DNA of 64,000 nt from Synechococcus sp. RS9909 (GTDB lineage: Bacteria > Cyanobacteriota > Cyanobacteriia > PCC-6307 > Cyanobiaceae): contig NZ_CP047943.1 in NCBI RefSeq assembly GCF_014279595.1, forward strand, positions 1,364,001-1,428,000. The letters are read 5' to 3'. Shown one piece after another: positions 36,710-47,030 of this stretch. Position 1 is the first letter of the stretch. Every line of letters begins with the position of its first letter. The notes under the pieces are model-generated. The model worked only from the letters and a program-made list of their open reading frames with translations. It made no database searches and had not been told where the DNA came from. The position numbers and the translations under genes were made by a program.

Positions 36710-37393
36710 ATGCCCGCTTTTTCGAACCCTAGCCAGGCAGCGCAACCCGGGGATCAGACTTCAGCCTCTCTGTTCGTGCCGGCGATCGACCGCTGGCCCC
36801 AGTTCGATCCGCCCTTGCGCCTCGGGGTGATGGCCTCAGGCGAGGGAACCAATCTCGAGGCCCTGGCCCAGGCTTGCAGCCAGGGGCTGCTGCAGGCCCA
36901 GCTGCTGCGCCTGGTGGTGAACAAGGCCGATTGCGGCGCCCAGGCGCGGGCGGATCGGCTCGGCATTCCCTGGGTGCTGCACGACCACCGACACTTCGAA
37001 ACGCGAGAGGACCTCGATCGTGCCCTGGTGACCAGTTTCCAGGCCGATGCGGTGGAAGCGGTGGTGATGGCGGGATGGATGCGCATCGTCACCAAGGTGC
37101 TGATCGAGGCCTTCCCGCAACGGCTGATCAACCTGCATCCATCCCTGCTGCCCAGCTTTCGGGGCCTCGATGCGGTGGGACAGGCCCTGGCTGCCGGTGT
37201 ACCGATCAGTGGCTGCTCCGCCCACCTGGTTTGTGGAGACGTGGATTCCGGTCCACTGTTGGCCCAGGCCGCCGTCCCGGTGCTTCCCGGCGACGATCCC
37301 ACCCGGCTGGCGGCGCGGATCCGGGTGCAGGAACATCGACTCCTGCCCTGGGCCGTGGCGCTTGCCGCGCAGCGATGGCGCGCTCAGGGGTAG
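36710..37393 (+). CDS. purN: Phosphoribosylglycinamide formyltransferase
   Basis: 227 aa from the ATG at 36710; an in-frame ATG at 36695 has a better ribosome-binding site (GGATGGAGAG) but overlaps the start of ycf35. PurN adds a formyl group from 10-formyl-THF to GAR in purine synthesis. Motifs: LGVMASGEGTNLEALAQ, the catalytic Asn-His-Asp set in NLHPSLLPSFRG (His) and SAHLVCGDVDSGP (His and Asp). About 30 residues precede the catalytic domain. The 3' end overlaps argC by 10 bases, convergently. Confidence 0.93.
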   Translation: MPAFSNPSQAAQPGDQTSASLFVPAIDRWPQFDPPLRLGVMASGEGTNLEALAQACSQGLLQAQLLRLVVNKADCGAQARADRLGIPWVLHDHRHFETREDLDRALVTSFQADAVEAVVMAGWMRIVTKVLIEAFPQRLINLHPSLLPSFRGLDAVGQALAAGVPISGCSAHLVCGDVDSGPLLAQAAVPVLPGDDPTRLAARIRVQEHRLLPWAVALAAQRWRAQG

Positions 37394-38478
37394 AAGGGTG
37401 CCAGAGGCAAGCCCGTGGCCACGGGCAGACCCGCCATCAGGTTGAGGCACTGCACCCCCTGACCGGCCTGCCCCTTGATCAGGTTGTCGACAGCGCTCAT
37501 TAGCACCAGACGGCTGTTGCGCTGATCCACCTGCACCGACAGCAGGGAGAGATTGGTGTGGCGCACCCACTTCGTTGCGGGGTAGGTGCCCACAGGCAGC
37601 ACCCGGATGAAGGGGTGATGGCGATAGAAAGCCTCCAGCACGGTGGTGCAGTCTTCAGCGGTGAGGCCGGGGTCGCGCAGGCGGCCATACACGGTGGCCA
37701 GCAAACCGCGCACCATCGGCACCAAATGGGGTGTGAACTGCAGCTCGATGCCACACCCGGCGGCCTGGCTGGCGAGCTGTTCGATCTCGGAGGTGTGGCG
37801 ATGGCCGATCACGCCATAGGGCGCGATCGATTCCGACGCCTCCGAGAGGAGCAGGTTTTCCTTGGCGGCCCGACCACCACCGGAGGTGCCGGTTTTGGCA
37901 TCGATGATCAGCCCTTCGGTTTCAATCAGGCCCTGCTTGAGGAAGGGAAGCAGGGGCAACAGACTGGCGGTGGGAAAACAACCGGGAGCGGCCACAAGCG
38001 GCGCTGTGGCGATCGCCGGTCCATTCCATTCCGGCAATCCATACACGGCCTGCTCGCAGAGATCGGCATCCTGCCGCTGGCGCTGGGATGCCTCCTGCAC
38101 ATACACCTGACTCCATTGCTCCAGTGAGCGATAGCGGTAGTCAGCGGAGAGATCCACCACCCGGACACCTCGCTCCAGCAACGCCGGCACCAGGTCACTG
38201 GCCAGACCGTTGGGAAGGCTCAGAACGGCGTAGTCAGCCTGCTCGGCGATCCGATCCGGATCGGGCTTCTCGACGATCGGGTCATCCGCCAGGGGCAGAA
38301 AGGCACACAGTTCACTCCAGCGTTGGCCGGCACTGCGTTCACCACCGAGAAAGGTGACCACCAGGCCAGGATGGTTCAGCAGCAGGCGAAGCGTCTGCAA
38401 ACCGCCGTATCCGGACGCCCCGATCACAGCAACCCTGCCAACGGGCGTGTCGGGAAGGGCGGGGGTAACGCTCTGCAT
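37384..38478 (-). CDS. argC: N-acetyl-gamma-glutamyl-phosphate reductase
   Basis: 364 aa from the ATG at 38478; the longer frame to 38586 runs antisense into ribBA. ArgC reduces N-acetylglutamyl phosphate in arginine synthesis. NADP-binding [14 protein letters not shown], the catalytic Cys in [12 protein letters not shown], and the conserved [10 protein letters not shown] and [11 protein letters not shown] are all present. Convergent overlap with purN and divergent from ribBA with 40 bases between starts. Confidence 0.95.
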   Translation of the reverse strand: MQSVTPALPDTPVGRVAVIGASGYGGLQTLRLLLNHPGLVVTFLGGERSAGQRWSELCAFLPLADDPIVEKPDPDRIAEQADYAVLSLPNGLASDLVPALLERGVRVVDLSADYRYRSLEQWSQVYVQEASQRQRQDADLCEQAVYGLPEWNGPAIATAPLVAAPGCFPTASLLPLLPFLKQGLIETEGLIIDAKTGTSGGGRAAKENLLLSEASESIAPYGVIGHRHTSEIEQLASQAAGCGIELQFTPHLVPMVRGLLATVYGRLRDPGLTAEDCTTVLEAFYRHHPFIRVLPVGTYPATKWVRHTNLSLLSVQVDQRNSRLVLMSAVDNLIKGQAGQGVQCLNLMAGLPVATGLPLAPFYP

Positions 38479-38518
38479 GAGCCGGGCTGGACGCCGGCCG
38501 ATCGTAACGGTGTCGATA

Positions 38519-40195
38519 ATGACCACAGCGCGAACAACAGCCATTTCCTTCGATTCGATTTCTGATGCCCTGGCGGCGATCCGCAACGGAGAGTGTGTCG
38601 TTGTTGTCGATGACGAACGTCGGGAGAACGAAGGCGATCTGATCTGTTCCGCCCAGTTCGCCTCACCGGATCAGATCAATTTCATGGCCACCCATGCCCG
38701 GGGGTTGATCTGCCTGGCGATGGAGGGGGAACGCCTGGACGCCCTCGATCTGCCCTTGATGGTGGATCGCAACACCGATGCCAATCAGACCGCCTTCACG
38801 GTGAGCATCGATGCCGGCCCGGAGCATGGCGTGAGCACGGGCATTTCCGCCGACGACCGCTCACGCACCATCCAGGTCGCCCTACGTCCGGATGCCCGCC
38901 CGGCCGATCTGCGCCGCCCAGGCCACATCTTTCCCCTGCGCGCACGCCAGGGCGGGGTGCTCAAACGGGCGGGGCATACCGAAGCCGCGGTGGATCTGGC
39001 CCAGTTGGCGGGCCTCATCCCCGCCGGGGTGATCTGCGAAATCCAGAACGCCGATGGCTCGATGGCGCGGCTGCCGGAACTGCGCGACTACGCCCGTCAG
39101 TGGAACCTGCGCCTGATCAGCATTGCCGACCTGATTCGCTATCGCCTCAACAACGAGCGATTCGTGCGTCGCCAAGCCCAGGCCACCCTGCCGAGCCTGT
39201 TCGGCAGCTTCCAGGCGATCGGCTATCGCAACGAACTCGATGGCAGTGAACATGTGGCGATCATCAAGGGCGATCCGCAACAGCTGCAGGAACCGGTGTT
39301 GGTGCGGATGCACTCCGAATGCCTCACCGGTGATGCCTTTGGCTCCCTGCGCTGCGACTGCAGGCCCCAGCTGGAATCGGCCCTGGCCCGCATCGAAGCC
39401 GAAGGCGAAGGCGTGGTGGTGTATCTCCGTCAGGAAGGTCGTGGTATCGGCCTGATCAACAAATTGAAGGCCTACAGCCTGCAGGATGGCGGGCTCGACA
39501 CGGTGGAAGCGAACGAGAAGCTGGGCTTTCCGGCGGATCTGCGCAACTACGGCGTCGGGGCCCAGATCCTCAGCGACCTGGGCATCCACCGCCTGCGCCT
39601 ACTCACCAACAATCCGCGCAAGATCGCCGGCCTCGATGGATACGGACTCGAGGTGGTGGAACGGGTGCCCCTGGTGATCGAACCCGGTGATCACAACGCC
39701 GACTACCTCGCTGTGAAACGGGACAAGCTCGGCCACTGGATCCACGAGGCCTCCACGGTGATCTGCTGGGACGGTACCCTGCCGGCGGACGCCCTGCCGC
39801 AGCCTCTGGCCATGGCCTCGGAGGCCGCCGCGATCGAAGGATTGGTGCTGGTGCCCGTGCAGTCGCCCCGACTGCTGGCCCTGTGGGAACGCCCCCAGTT
39901 CGCCTGGCGGCTGGCGGAGGCAAGCGCTGAAGCAACGGGTGAGGGCCAGACCAGCCAAGCGGAACCCTTGGACAGCCGACTGAAGCGTTTGCTGAGCGCC
40001 ATGGCGACCTGGCCGATCACGCGCCGGATCGGCCTGTATCACACATCAAGGCCAGACCAGCTGAACCACCCGCCCCAGACCCTGGAGCGAGAGGAACGGC
40101 CGCTGGAGGAGCTGCGGACCAGCTCGCCTGAGCGGAACGGAGCCACGGAATTGCCGCTCTGCAGCAACGACGTCGCCCTGATTCAGTGGAGCTGA
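38519..40195 (+). CDS. ribBA: Bifunctional DHBP synthase / GTP cyclohydrolase II
   Basis: 558 aa from the ATG at 38519. The first half (to about 205) is 3,4-dihydroxy-2-butanone-4-phosphate synthase: [13 protein letters not shown] with acidic metal ligands, [12 protein letters not shown]. The second (about 210-410) is GTP cyclohydrolase [22 protein letters not shown] supplies the three zinc Cys, and [11 protein letters not shown] and LTNNPRKI follow. Both supply the two building blocks of riboflavin. A 150-residue C-terminal extension after the cyclohydrolase is typical of cyanobacterial RibBA and makes it longer than the B. subtilis enzyme. Confidence 0.95.
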   Translation: MTTARTTAISFDSISDALAAIRNGECVVVVDDERRENEGDLICSAQFASPDQINFMATHARGLICLAMEGERLDALDLPLMVDRNTDANQTAFTVSIDAGPEHGVSTGISADDRSRTIQVALRPDARPADLRRPGHIFPLRARQGGVLKRAGHTEAAVDLAQLAGLIPAGVICEIQNADGSMARLPELRDYARQWNLRLISIADLIRYRLNNERFVRRQAQATLPSLFGSFQAIGYRNELDGSEHVAIIKGDPQQLQEPVLVRMHSECLTGDAFGSLRCDCRPQLESALARIEAEGEGVVVYLRQEGRGIGLINKLKAYSLQDGGLDTVEANEKLGFPADLRNYGVGAQILSDLGIHRLRLLTNNPRKIAGLDGYGLEVVERVPLVIEPGDHNADYLAVKRDKLGHWIHEASTVICWDGTLPADALPQPLAMASEAAAIEGLVLVPVQSPRLLALWERPQFAWRLAEASAEATGEGQTSQAEPLDSRLKRLLSAMATWPITRRIGLYHTSRPDQLNHPPQTLEREERPLEELRTSSPERNGATELPLCSNDVALIQWS

Positions 40196-40230
40196 ACCCC
40201 GCAGCGGCGGTGCTCAGTCTTGGAAGCTGG

Positions 40231-40671
40231 TCAGTCTTCGACGTTCACCTTGGTGATCCGGGAGCCGTTCTTCAGAGCCAGCACCACGGCCATGTCACCG
40301 GTCTGACCGAAGACGGTGTGGACCCCATCGAGATGGGGCTGGGCCTCATGCACGATGAAAAACTGACTGCCACCGGTGTTTTTGCCGGCATGGGCCATCG
40401 AGAGAGCACCGGGCACATGCTTGCGGCTGTTGATCTCACAGTCGATCGTGTAGCCAGGGCCGCCGGTGCCGGGCATGCCCTTGGCACCCTCACGGGAGTT
40501 GGGGCAGCCACCCTGGGCCATGAAGCCATCGATAACGCGATGGAAGGCAAGACCGTCGTAAAAGCCGTCGCGGGCCAGTTTGACGAAGTTGGCCACGGTG
40601 TTCGGAGCATCGGCATCGAACATCTCCAGCCGGATCAGGCCAGCGTCCGTCTCCATCAGAACAGTCGTCAA
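40231..40671 (-). CDS. Cyclophilin-type peptidyl-prolyl cis-trans isomerase
   Basis: 146 aa from a TTG at 40671; an ATG five codons further in (40656) gives 141 aa, while the longer frame to 40737 is unlikely as it overlaps the mtnP start. It catalyses proline isomerisation during folding. Conserved are [15 protein letters not shown], the active-site Arg in [32 protein letters not shown] and DGVHTVFGQ. No signal peptide, so it is probably cytosolic. Confidence 0.92.
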   Translation of the reverse strand: MTTVLMETDAGLIRLEMFDADAPNTVANFVKLARDGFYDGLAFHRVIDGFMAQGGCPNSREGAKGMPGTGGPGYTIDCEINSRKHVPGALSMAHAGKNTGGSQFFIVHEAQPHLDGVHTVFGQTGDMAVVLALKNGSRITKVNVED

Positions 40672-40736
40672 GGCGTGAGTTGTGCAAACAGCAAGCCTAA
40701 ACAGGTGATGATGGTCGTCGACGACAACATCAGCCA

Positions 40737-41675
40737 ATGAAGGCTTCGGCAGGCACGGCGCCCCTCGATGCGGCCCGGGTGGGAGTGATCGGTGGCAGCG
40801 GTCTCTATGCCATCGACGGGCTTTCAGGTGTGGAGGAGGTGGTGGTGGACACCCCCTTCGGCAGCCCCTCGGATCCCCTGCGGGTCGGTCGCCTCAACGG
40901 CGTGGATGTGGTGTTTCTGGCCCGCCATGGGCGCGGCCATCACCTGCTGCCGAGTGAGGTGCCCTATCGCGCCAACATCTGGGCGCTGCGCTCCCTCAAT
41001 GTGCGCTGGCTGGTCTCCGTCTCGGCGGTGGGTTCCCTGCGGGAGCATCTGCGCCCCCGCGACATGGTGGTGCCCTCCCAGTTCATTGATCGAACGATGC
41101 AGCGGCCCCAGTCGTTCTTCGGCGAGGGTTGCGTCGCCCACGTCAGCCTGGCGGAACCCTTCTGTTCCCGCCTCAGCTCCCTGCTCGCCAACGCCGCCGA
41201 AGCGGAGATGCCAGCCGGGCACCACCTGCATCGGGGCGGCACCTACCTCTGCATGGAGGGGCCGGCGTTCTCGACCCGGGCGGAAAGCGAGCTGTACCGC
41301 AACTGGGGCTGCGATGTGATCGGCATGACCAATCACACCGAAGCGCGACTGGCACGGGAGGCGGAAATCGCCTACGCCTCCCTGAGCATGGTCACCGACT
41401 TCGATTGCTGGCACAACGACCACGATGCCGTGTCGGTGGAGATGGTGGTGGGCAATCTGCGCGCCAATGCGGTGGCCACCGGTCCGATCCTCCATCAGTT
41501 GATGGAGTCTCTGAAGCAGCAGCGGCCCGATTCCGTGGCCCACACAGCCCTCAAGGACGCCCTGATGACGGCGCCGGAGGCGGTTCCCGCTGAAACAAGG
41601 CAGCGACTTGATCTGTTCACCGCCCCCTATTGGGGCACGGTGAGCGCCAACACGGCGAGCGCCAGCGCCGATTAG
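40737..41675 (+). CDS. mtnP: S-methyl-5'-thioadenosine phosphorylase
   Basis: 312 aa. Splits methylthioadenosine, the by-product of polyamine synthesis, into adenine and methylthioribose-1-phosphate. Phosphate and base-binding signatures are [47 protein letters not shown] and [16 protein letters not shown]. It is longer than the human enzyme by about 20 residues at the C-terminus (a Thr/Ala/Ser tail). Its stop overlaps that of the convergent murQ by four bases; methionine from this salvage would complement metH in the same window. Confidence 0.92.
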   Translation: MKASAGTAPLDAARVGVIGGSGLYAIDGLSGVEEVVVDTPFGSPSDPLRVGRLNGVDVVFLARHGRGHHLLPSEVPYRANIWALRSLNVRWLVSVSAVGSLREHLRPRDMVVPSQFIDRTMQRPQSFFGEGCVAHVSLAEPFCSRLSSLLANAAEAEMPAGHHLHRGGTYLCMEGPAFSTRAESELYRNWGCDVIGMTNHTEARLAREAEIAYASLSMVTDFDCWHNDHDAVSVEMVVGNLRANAVATGPILHQLMESLKQQRPDSVAHTALKDALMTAPEAVPAETRQRLDLFTAPYWGTVSANTASASAD

Positions 41676-42610
41676 GGCGACACCAGCGCGGCGCCGCAGG
41701 AGGTCAGCGCGGGCCGCAGTTGTTCGTTGTGCTCCCGCAGACAGACTCGCGCCGGCTCCGCCTCCAGGCCCGTGGCGGCCATCAGCAAAGCGAGCTTCAC
41801 CGAGCCTCCCGCTGCCTGCAGCAAGCGTTCCCCGTCCTCGCGGGGCACCCCTGCCAGATCACGCAACATGCGCAGGGCCCGGTCCACCAGCTTGCTGTTG
41901 CTGGCGGCCACATCCACCATCCGGTTGCCATACACCTTGCCCAGGCGCACCATCACGCCGGTCGAGAGGATGTTGAGAGCCATTTTGGTGGCGGTTCCGG
42001 CTTTGAGCCTGGTCGAACCGGTGAGCAGTTCCGGCCCCGTGAGCAGACGGATGTCGATCGCGCAGGGCAACACTGCCTGGGCGCTGGGGACACAGGCCAT
42101 GCCGATCGTGAGTGCGCCGAGGGAACCGGCGAACGCGAGCGCCCCGTGCACGTAGGGCGTGGTGCCGCCCGCAGCAATGCCCACCACACAATCGGCCGCG
42201 CTGACGCTGCGATCACGCAGAGCCTCGGCTCCGGCATCGCGCTGATCCTCCAAACCCTCCGAACTGCGCAGCAACGCCGGTGTACCACCGGCGAGCACGC
42301 CCTGCACCAGCTCCGGCGGGCTGCAGAACGTGGGGGGACATTCAGCCGCATCCAGCACCCCGAGCCGTCCGGACGTGCCGGCGCCCACATAGAAGAGCCG
42401 GCCACCCTGGCGCAGCCGATCAGCGATCTGATCAATCGCCTCGGCGAGGGCCGGGGCGGCGCCGGCCACCGCCTCCTGGGGGCGACGATCCTCCGTGACA
42501 AACAGATCGACCAGGTCTGCGGTGCTGAGGCGATCGAGAGCGTGACTGCGCGGATTGGCCTGCTCCGTCATCAGATGGCCGCGGTCTTCCGAGGCTGAAA
42601 TGGACGTCAT
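41672..42610 (-). CDS. murQ: N-acetylmuramic acid 6-phosphate etherase
   Basis: 312 aa; an internal ATG at 42571 would give a slightly shorter protein. MurQ removes the lactyl ether from MurNAc-6-P so the amino sugar can be recycled. The SIS-domain signature is YVGAGTSGRLGVLDAAECPP, and GIAAGGTTPYVHGAL and RLKAGTATKMALNIL are conserved. It lies 11 bases downstream of the DUF3110 gene, as the last gene of the dnaK - J-protein - DUF3110 - murQ string. MurQ needs a MurNAc kinase or PTS for its substrate, which I do not see in the window. Confidence 0.93.
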   Translation of the reverse strand: MTSISASEDRGHLMTEQANPRSHALDRLSTADLVDLFVTEDRRPQEAVAGAAPALAEAIDQIADRLRQGGRLFYVGAGTSGRLGVLDAAECPPTFCSPPELVQGVLAGGTPALLRSSEGLEDQRDAGAEALRDRSVSAADCVVGIAAGGTTPYVHGALAFAGSLGALTIGMACVPSAQAVLPCAIDIRLLTGPELLTGSTRLKAGTATKMALNILSTGVMVRLGKVYGNRMVDVAASNSKLVDRALRMLRDLAGVPREDGERLLQAAGGSVKLALLMAATGLEAEPARVCLREHNEQLRPALTSCGAALVSP

Positions 42611-42621
42611 CAGATGGCTCC

Positions 42622-43011
42622 TCAGAGCAGATTTTCAAGCTGACGGCGAAACGCCTCCAGCTGGGCCGATTCATCGGAGGGCGCGACGGGTTCGGCGTCC
42701 TGCCAGCCCGTCAAATCCCGGTTGGCCGTGGGCGGCGACAACAACAGCCGCTCCTCGTCGGTTTTGGGGACGAAACCACTTTCCACAAACCGCGCCACGT
42801 AACCAGCCTCCCGGCAGAAGATCTCGATGTCGTCCCGTTCGATCGCCTCCAGACTGGGCACAGGGAAATCCTGGGCCTCGAGCAGACCGGCATAGCGCTC
42901 CGCGTCATCCCGGTTCTCGAACATCAACACCACGGTGGATCCAGCCAGTTCGAGCGAATGGATCCCTTCACTTTCACCGCCGGCGTCGTAAAGCAGCACG
43001 TGAACGAGCAT
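42622..43011 (-). CDS. DUF3110 family protein
   Basis: 129 aa from the ATG at 43011. The opening MLVHVLLYDAGGESEGIHSL and LMFENRDDAERYAGLLEAQ match DUF3110, a cyanobacterial and plant family of unknown function. The C-terminal 30 residues are acidic and variable (DAEPVAPSDES). Placed between the dnaJ-like gene and murQ on the same strand, it may be a chaperone accessory, but only gene order points to that. Confidence 0.75.
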   Translation of the reverse strand: MLVHVLLYDAGGESEGIHSLELAGSTVVLMFENRDDAERYAGLLEAQDFPVPSLEAIERDDIEIFCREAGYVARFVESGFVPKTDEERLLLSPPTANRDLTGWQDAEPVAPSDESAQLEAFRRQLENLL

Positions 43012-43052
43012 GGCTGTTGGCAAAGCGCAGGCAGTTTGGCACCGGCCGGCGC

Positions 43053-43946
43053 TCACTCCTCCAGGGCCAGCTCCTGAAGCCGTCGATAGAGGGCCCGTTC
43101 CGCCTCCGTCAACGCCGACGGGATCACCACCACGATTTCCACCAACTGATCACCACGCTGACCATCCAGCTCGAGACCCCGGCCGCGCAACCGGAGCAAA
43201 CGGCCGCTGGAGGAGCCCGGCGGCACCTGAAGGGTCACCGGGCCACGCAGGGTGGGCACCTCCACGGCGCATCCGAGCGCCGCGTCCGGGGGCAGCAGTT
43301 CGAGGCGATACAGCACCCGCAAACCCTCAATGCGCAGGCCCTCGTCGGTCTGCACGCGCAGGTGCAGAAAGTGATCACCCCCGCCCGGCGTTACCCCCGC
43401 CAGGCGCAGACGCCAACCATCTCCGGCCCTTGGTGGAGTCTGCACCTCCACCAGCGTGCCGTCGGCCAGCTCCAGTTCCACGGCGGTGCCGTGCAGCGCC
43501 TGATCAGGGCTGAGCCACACATCGGTTTCCAGACTTTCAGCGGCCTGGACCGGGGGAGGGGGCGGCGGTGGTGTGGCAGCGGGCCAATCGGCATGCGTCT
43601 CCAGCTCCGGTTCCGATCGATCCGTCGGTTCTGGCTCGGCCATGCCGAGCACCACGGCGAGGTAGTGCTCAAAACTGGGAAAGCCGCTGGCGAAGGGATC
43701 CGCACCGGGGTCTGCCGCGCCCCCCTGCTGACGCGACTCCCAGGCCTGGCGACGCCTCGGGTCGCTGAGCACCGCATAGGCCTCATTGACCAACTTGAAG
43801 CGTTCCTCGGCCCGAACGTCGTTGCCATTGAGATCGGGGTGCCACCGACGGGCTTCCCGCCGGAAGGCTCGCTTGAGGGCCTGGCTGTCGCTGTCCGGAG
43901 GAAGACCGAGCAGCGCCCAGTAATCCGTTTCAGCGGTAAGGGTCAT
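43053..43946 (-). CDS. DnaJ-like chaperone (J-domain plus C-terminal substrate-binding domain)
   Basis: 297 aa from the ATG at 43946, which overlaps the dnaK stop by 17 bases. The J-domain is at residues about 8-70 (DYWALLGLPPDSDSQALKRA, HPD in RWHPDLNG). The rest resembles the beta-rich C-terminal domains of class B J-proteins (ALHGTAVELELADGTLVEV, DHFLHLRVQTDEGLRI, GRLLRLRGRGLEL). There is no Cys-rich zinc finger and only a Pro-rich linker in place of a G/F region, so it is not a classical DnaJ. Coupled to the DnaK just before it, it is the likely dedicated partner. Confidence 0.88.
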   Translation of the reverse strand: MTLTAETDYWALLGLPPDSDSQALKRAFRREARRWHPDLNGNDVRAEERFKLVNEAYAVLSDPRRRQAWESRQQGGAADPGADPFASGFPSFEHYLAVVLGMAEPEPTDRSEPELETHADWPAATPPPPPPPVQAAESLETDVWLSPDQALHGTAVELELADGTLVEVQTPPRAGDGWRLRLAGVTPGGGDHFLHLRVQTDEGLRIEGLRVLYRLELLPPDAALGCAVEVPTLRGPVTLQVPPGSSSGRLLRLRGRGLELDGQRGDQLVEIVVVIPSALTEAERALYRRLQELALEE

Positions 43947-45924
43947 CGTCCCAGGGGTCGAAGCCTTGTCGGGTCGGGCCGTAGCGAGCGGATGGCCGGC
44001 CACGCGGTGCCGCCCAGGGATCGTCATCCCAGTCGTCATCGGCGAAGAGCTCATCCTTCAGCGACCCGAGCGTGTTGCGGATGCCCTGCAAGGGGCTGGC
44101 CTCACTGCGCCGTTCCGCCGAAAGGCGTCGGTTGAGTCCGAACAGCGCCTCCTCCAGGGCACTCACGCTCAGTTCAAGCTCCTGCAGATCCCCCTGTTCG
44201 AGCGTGTCCTGCACATCGCGCATGGCCATTTCCACAGCGCGCTGCTGCCGTTCAGCGCCGTAGGGACCCAGCTCCAGCGCCGCGTCCCGCAAGCGACGCT
44301 CCGCCTGGGCCACCAGAGTGAGGGCTCGGTTGCGCCGTTCGATCCCGGCCCGCTTGCGCCGATCCTCGTCGGCCCGCTCCTCCGCCTCCTTGAGCAGGGC
44401 CTGCAGTTCGTCTTCGTTGAGGGTGGAGCCACCCTGAATCGTGACCGATTGCTTCCGGCCCGTGGTGCGGTCGGTGGCACTGACCTGAAGGATGCCATTG
44501 GCATCGATATCAAAGGCCACCTGGATCTGGGGCACACCGCGGGGCGCCGGCGGAATGCCGGAAAGGCGGAAGCGTCCGAGGGATTTGTTGTCGGCCGCCA
44601 TCTGTCGCTCGCCCTGCCACACATGAATCTCCACCGAGGATTGATTCGGCTCCGAGGTGCTGAACACATCGGATTGCCGCACCGGAATCGGCGTATTGCG
44701 GGGGATCAGCACCTTCATCAGCCCGCCCACGGTCTCCAGGCCAAGCGAGAGGGGCGTCACATCATTGAGCAGCAAATCGCGCAGTTCACCGGTGAGAATC
44801 CCGGCCTGCACCGCTGCACCGATCGCCACGACTTCATCGGGATTGACCGACTGGCAGGGGTCGTGGGGAATCAGGGTGCGCACCAGCTGTTGCACCATCG
44901 GCATCCGGGTGCTGCCACCAACGAGCACCACATCGTCCACATCTTCGGCGGCCCAGCCGGAGTCGCGCAGAGCCGCCTGCACCGGGAGCAGCAGGCGGTC
45001 GAGCAGATCGGGGCAGAGGGCTTCGAATGTGGTGCGATCCAGCCGGGTTTCGATGTGCAGAGGGCCATCCGCACCGGTGGCGATGAAGGGCAGGGAGATG
45101 GGCGTGCTGGCCACTCCGGAGAGCTCCTGCTTCGCCTTTTCCGCCGCCTCGGTCAGGCGTTGCAGCGCCTGGCGATCCCGGCGCAGGTCGATGCCGTGCT
45201 GCTCCTGGAACGCAGCGGCCAACCAGTCGACGATGCGCTGGTCAAAATCGTTGCCGCCCAGCTGGGTGTCGCCATTGGTGGCTTTCACATCAAACACGCC
45301 GTTCGCGATCCGCAGCAACGACACATCGAACGTGCCGCCGCCCAGGTCGAACACGAGCACCCGTTTCACCGCGCTGCGGTCGAAGCCGTAGGCGAGGGCT
45401 GCCGCTGTGGGTTCGTTGAGGATCCGCTCCACCTCGAGGCCGGCCAGGCGCCCCGCATCCCGGGTGGCCTGACGCTGGGCGTCGTCGAAGTAGGCGGGAA
45501 CGGTGATCACCGCGGCTTCGATCGGTTCACCTAAATAGGTGGAGGCATCGTCCACTAGCTTGCGCAGGATTGCGGCCACCAGTTCTTCCGGCGCATACTC
45601 CCGCTCCATCTGGGGGCAGGCGACCCGCACATTGCCGCGGTCATTGGCGCGGATCGTGTAAGGCACCGAGAGGCTGGAGTCATCGAGCTCATCCCAGGCG
45701 CGCCCCACGAAGCGTTTGAGGTTGGCGAAGCTGTTGCGGGGGTTGAGCACCAGCTGGCGACGGGCGGCCTGCCCCACCAGCAACTCACCCTCTTTCGTGT
45801 AGCCCACCACCGAAGGGGTCGTGCGCATCCCCTCGGCATTGGCGATCACCTGGGGGCGACCGGCCTCCAGCACGGCCACGACGGAATTGGTGGTTCCCAG
45901 ATCAATCCCGACGATTCGGCCCAT
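43930..45924 (-). CDS. dnaK: Hsp70 chaperone DnaK (variant paralogue)
   Basis: 664 aa from the ATG at 45924 with AGG six bases upstream (a GTG at 45930 is less likely). ATPase domain motifs are intact: [50 protein letters not shown] and [14 protein letters not shown]. The substrate domain follows. The end lacks the EEVD-like or usual acidic-Lys tail and instead carries Asp/Trp/Pro repeats ([23 protein letters not shown]). Cyanobacteria have two to four DnaKs; this one is probably not the general-purpose copy, an inference from the tail and the odd J-partner. Divergent from pstC. Confidence 0.93.
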   Translation of the reverse strand: MGRIVGIDLGTTNSVVAVLEAGRPQVIANAEGMRTTPSVVGYTKEGELLVGQAARRQLVLNPRNSFANLKRFVGRAWDELDDSSLSVPYTIRANDRGNVRVACPQMEREYAPEELVAAILRKLVDDASTYLGEPIEAAVITVPAYFDDAQRQATRDAGRLAGLEVERILNEPTAAALAYGFDRSAVKRVLVFDLGGGTFDVSLLRIANGVFDVKATNGDTQLGGNDFDQRIVDWLAAAFQEQHGIDLRRDRQALQRLTEAAEKAKQELSGVASTPISLPFIATGADGPLHIETRLDRTTFEALCPDLLDRLLLPVQAALRDSGWAAEDVDDVVLVGGSTRMPMVQQLVRTLIPHDPCQSVNPDEVVAIGAAVQAGILTGELRDLLLNDVTPLSLGLETVGGLMKVLIPRNTPIPVRQSDVFSTSEPNQSSVEIHVWQGERQMAADNKSLGRFRLSGIPPAPRGVPQIQVAFDIDANGILQVSATDRTTGRKQSVTIQGGSTLNEDELQALLKEAEERADEDRRKRAGIERRNRALTLVAQAERRLRDAALELGPYGAERQQRAVEMAMRDVQDTLEQGDLQELELSVSALEEALFGLNRRLSAERRSEASPLQGIRNTLGSLKDELFADDDWDDDPWAAPRGRPSARYGPTRQGFDPWDDDPYR

Positions 45925-46003
45925 AACCACCTGAAGGTCGACCCCACGCTACCGAGGCCACCGCTGGCGTTCAGACGAGCATGGACAGGGCAATCCCCGC
46001 CCT

Positions 46004-46022
46004 TTTAAAGGGACCTTAGTGA
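46004..46022 (+). promoter_or_regulatory. Candidate degenerate Pho box upstream of pstC
   Basis: Two 8-base units TTTAAAGG and CTTAGTGA are separated by three bases, the architecture of cyanobacterial Pho boxes (two tandem units of the form (C/T)TTAA(C/T)(C/T)(T/A) with a 3-base gap). Only part of each unit matches. It overlaps a near-palindrome (CCCTTTTAAAGGG, 46000-46012). Predicted, not shown. Confidence 0.3.
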
Positions 46023-46035
46023 TCCGGCACCCCTA

Positions 46036-46053
46036 CCAGCATTAGTTTGCTGG
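46036..46053. promoter_or_regulatory. Inverted repeat upstream of pstC
   Basis: CCAGCA and TGCTGG pair perfectly around a six-base spacer, 18 bases before the pstC start. It could be an operator in the dnaK-pstC divergent region or an mRNA hairpin near the pstC ribosome-binding site. Confidence 0.35.
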
Positions 46054-46071
46054 GGTTTGTTGCTGAGCAGA

Positions 46072-47022
46072 ATGTCTCCCGATACCGGAGAGCAGTATCT
46101 CCTGAGGCGTCGGCCGGCTTCCGAGAAGCTTGTTGATGTCAGTTTCAAGAATCTGGCGATCGCGCTGGCCTCGATGGTGGCGATCGTGCTGTTCGCCATC
46201 CTCGTGGTGGTGTTCTGGGGTTCCCTGGAATCCATGGGCCGTTACGGCTGGAAGTTCCTGGTGACCTCCAACTGGAATCCGGTCGACGATGAATACGGTG
46301 CCTTCACCGCCATTTACGGCACGATTGTCACGTCGTTGTTGTCACTGGCGATTGCCGTGCCCCTCGGCGTGGGAACGGCTGTGTTCATCACCGAAAACAT
46401 CATTCCACCCCGAATCCGCAATGTGATCGGCGTGATGGTGGAACTTCTGGCGGCGATCCCCTCGGTCGTGCTGGGCCTCTGGGCCATCTTCGTGCTTGAG
46501 CCCTTCATTCGGCCCTTCCTCACCTGGCTGAATCAGGCCTTCGGTTGGCTGCCCTTTCTCAGCACCGCTCCGATGGGTCCTGGCATGGCGCCGGCGATTT
46601 TGATTCTCGTGGTGATGGTTCTGCCGATCATCACCGCCATCGCCCGCGATTCCCTCAATCAGGTGCCGATCAAGCTGCGGCAAGCCGCCTATGGCGTCGG
46701 CACCACCCGTTGGGGCGCCATTCTCAACGTGATCCTGCCGGCTGCCGTGTCCGGGATCGTTGGTGGTGTGATGCTCGCCCTGGGTCGCGCTATGGGCGAA
46801 ACCATGGCCGTGACCATGATCATCGGCAATTCCAACAATTTCAGCTGGTCGCTCCTGGCCCCCGGCAACACGATTGCAGCCATGTTGGCGAACCAATTCG
46901 GTGAAGCTGATGGCAGCCAGGTGTCGTCGTTGATGTATGCCGCCTTTGTGCTGATCGTGTTGACCCTGGCGGTCAACGTGTGCGCCCAGTGGTTGGTGAA
47001 GCGTCTCAGCCTCAAGTACTGA
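46072..47022 (+). CDS. pstC: Phosphate ABC transporter permease PstC
   Basis: 316 aa from the ATG at 46072 (the frame also has a TTG at 46057). One of two membrane subunits of the high-affinity phosphate importer. Six hydrophobic spans are visible, e.g. LAIALASMVAIVLFAILVVV, SLLSLAIAVPLGVGTAVFI and VELLAAIPSVVLGLWAIFV. The EAA loop that contacts PstB is QAAYGVGTTRWGAILNVILP. Starts the pstC-pstA-pstB operon; phoU and pstS are not adjacent. Confidence 0.96.
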   Translation: MSPDTGEQYLLRRRPASEKLVDVSFKNLAIALASMVAIVLFAILVVVFWGSLESMGRYGWKFLVTSNWNPVDDEYGAFTAIYGTIVTSLLSLAIAVPLGVGTAVFITENIIPPRIRNVIGVMVELLAAIPSVVLGLWAIFVLEPFIRPFLTWLNQAFGWLPFLSTAPMGPGMAPAILILVVMVLPIITAIARDSLNQVPIKLRQAAYGVGTTRWGAILNVILPAAVSGIVGGVMLALGRAMGETMAVTMIIGNSNNFSWSLLAPGNTIAAMLANQFGEADGSQVSSLMYAAFVLIVLTLAVNVCAQWLVKRLSLKY

Positions 47023-47030
47023 TTGAGATC

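Noticed and set aside
43966-45534. 522-codon plus-strand frame opposite dnaK
   Set aside because: Antisense of a conserved Hsp70 gene with no recognisable domain of its own.
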